Below are positions 63,193-64,000 of a DNA stretch of 64,000 bases, one piece after another (positions within the stretch are counted from its first letter, which is position 1; each line of letters starts with the position of its first letter). Under the pieces are notes generated by a model. That model searched no databases and was not told where the DNA came from. It saw only the letters and a program-made list of their open reading frames with translations. The translations under genes and the position numbers were made by a program. The DNA comes from Cristatella mucedo (Eukaryota; Bryozoa; Phylactolaemata; Cristatellidae): assembly GCA_009760855.2 (NCBI GenBank), contig WPIO01000048.1, positions 2,517,001 to 2,581,000 of the forward strand, given 5' to 3'.

Positions 63193-63601
63193 AGAGATTC
63201 AGTCACAGCTGATGATAAATCAGCATTTCTGCATCTGATTGTGCGAGTGATTATGTAATTGTTATGAATGTGCCAGCAAAAATTCGCTATTGAAGGTCCC
63301 TGCTTTTGAAGTTGTTGCAGGAGCAGCCAACTGATGAACAGCCACTGGACGAGTAGTCAAAGCGGGTTCGGTACATGGCTTGGCAGTTTGCCAAGGCCAA
63401 TGCAGCACCTGCCGATACCCTACCTGGATGTGTTTCCCTTACCTGCGTGCATTGTCTGTCGGTACGGCTGTGCTAACCAGGGATGCCAGTCAGTCCACGT
63501 TGTTCTGTCCTCGATGCGGCGTCCTCCTCAGACGGAGCGATTAATATCTTCATCTATACATTTTAATAGCACAAAACTGTAATAGCGTAACCACTCTTCA
63601 A

Positions 63602-63670
63602 CAGCTTACGTAACAGCCACCTAAAAATACAAAATACATTTCGCCTTCAAGGTTGCTGTTACGTAAGCTG
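63602..63670. repeat. 20 bp inverted repeat with short loop
   Basis: CAGCTTACGTAACAGCCACC at 63602-63621 pairs with 63651-63670 with one mismatch across a 29 bp A/T-rich spacer. Weaker pairing extends a few bases outward (TTCAA/CTCAA). Confidence 0.9.
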
Positions 63671-63754
63671 CTCAATGTTTAAATTGGGTGGCCCAGCTCC
63701 AATGTCAGGGGATCAGGCAAGGTGAATGTCATAGAGCTAGAAAACGTTGTTTGT

Positions 63755-63935
63755 GCGACAGCAGTGGCTGATTAGTGGCTTTAGTTTAGGGGGCTGTTGG
63801 CGTTTAACGGCGAATTGGGCTCTGGGAAGTATTATTACGGCTTCCTGCTGTGGCTGATTAGTTGCTGTAGGTTAGGCGTAGGTTAGGGGGCCGTTGGCGT
63901 TTACGGCCTCGTTATTCGTGATGTGGCATTTATGG
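63755..63935. repeat. imperfect tandem repeat at the window end
   Basis: GTGGCTGATTAGTGGCTTTAG...GGGGGCTGTTGGCGTTTA and GTGGCTGATTAGTTGCTGTAG...GGGGGCCGTTGGCGTTTA are two copies about 85-90 bp apart, followed by many TACGGCC words. Continues past the edge. Confidence 0.8.
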
Positions 63936-64000
63936 CCGTGTCGTACCCGCTACGGCCTGTTTATCGGCCAATGAATTTGGTGGCGCTGCCGCCGGTTTAT

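Overview
The window is animal nuclear DNA. It has a split gene with canonical introns, very long introns packed with non-LTR retrotransposon debris, tRNA-derived SINEs, LTRs and long microsatellites, and no prokaryotic features. The repeats (L2/CR1-like LINEs with hairpin-plus-microsatellite 3' ends) and the transporter suggest an invertebrate, perhaps marine. The sequence alone does not let me name a species.

The one gene I can reconstruct with confidence lies on the minus strand from 50353 down to 22740. It is an organic anion transporting polypeptide (OATP, SLCO/SLC21 family) of nine coding exons. All eight junctions keep the reading frame, and the product is about 722 residues. It carries the family marks: a GIG..P....YIDDN segment, the DRWVGAWWLGF signature before TM6, an IGGW..SKYK loop, a Cys-rich Kazal-like extracellular loop, the R..RSF..G segment and the IP.P..YGA..D..C segment near the last membrane spans. 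A GC-rich promoter with a TATA-like box lies just upstream and an AATAAA signal lies about 310 bp past the stop. A second copy of exon 5 (3537-3732, same strand, same 196 bp length, both splice sites intact, about 70% protein identity) lies 19 kb beyond the stop. It indicates a tandem OATP paralogue or a partial segmental duplication.

Most of the rest is transposon-derived. LINE-A and LINE-B are two L2-like families of the CR1 superfamily (FYADDTQLY reverse transcriptase). LINE-B copies occur about every 2-3 kb and end in a short hairpin (GCGCC...GGCGC) followed by (ATT)n. LINE-A ends in (ACATT)n. SINE-1 is tRNA-derived with its own tail. SINE-2 has a tRNA-like head fused to a LINE-like hairpin tail, so it probably uses the LINE machinery. 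A third class is a ~360 bp LTR family (TGTTG...CAACA, three copies), one of them a solo LTR with a perfect 5 bp target duplication. Near 60.3-61.9 kb a gag-only LTR element lies between 173 bp direct repeats. Nested insertions at 11.7-15.3, 51.7-53.5, 55.6-58.7 and 59.9-62.1 kb give a relative order of insertion.

Layout: 1-22.7 kb, repeats plus the isolated exon 5 copy; 22.7-50.4 kb, the OATP gene, with large simple repeats in introns 4, 7 and 8 and LINE/SINE insertions plus a CpG-rich block in intron 1; 50.5-64 kb, upstream flank made mostly of LINE-B copies and LTR elements. No rRNA, functional tRNA, CRISPR or viral genome was seen.
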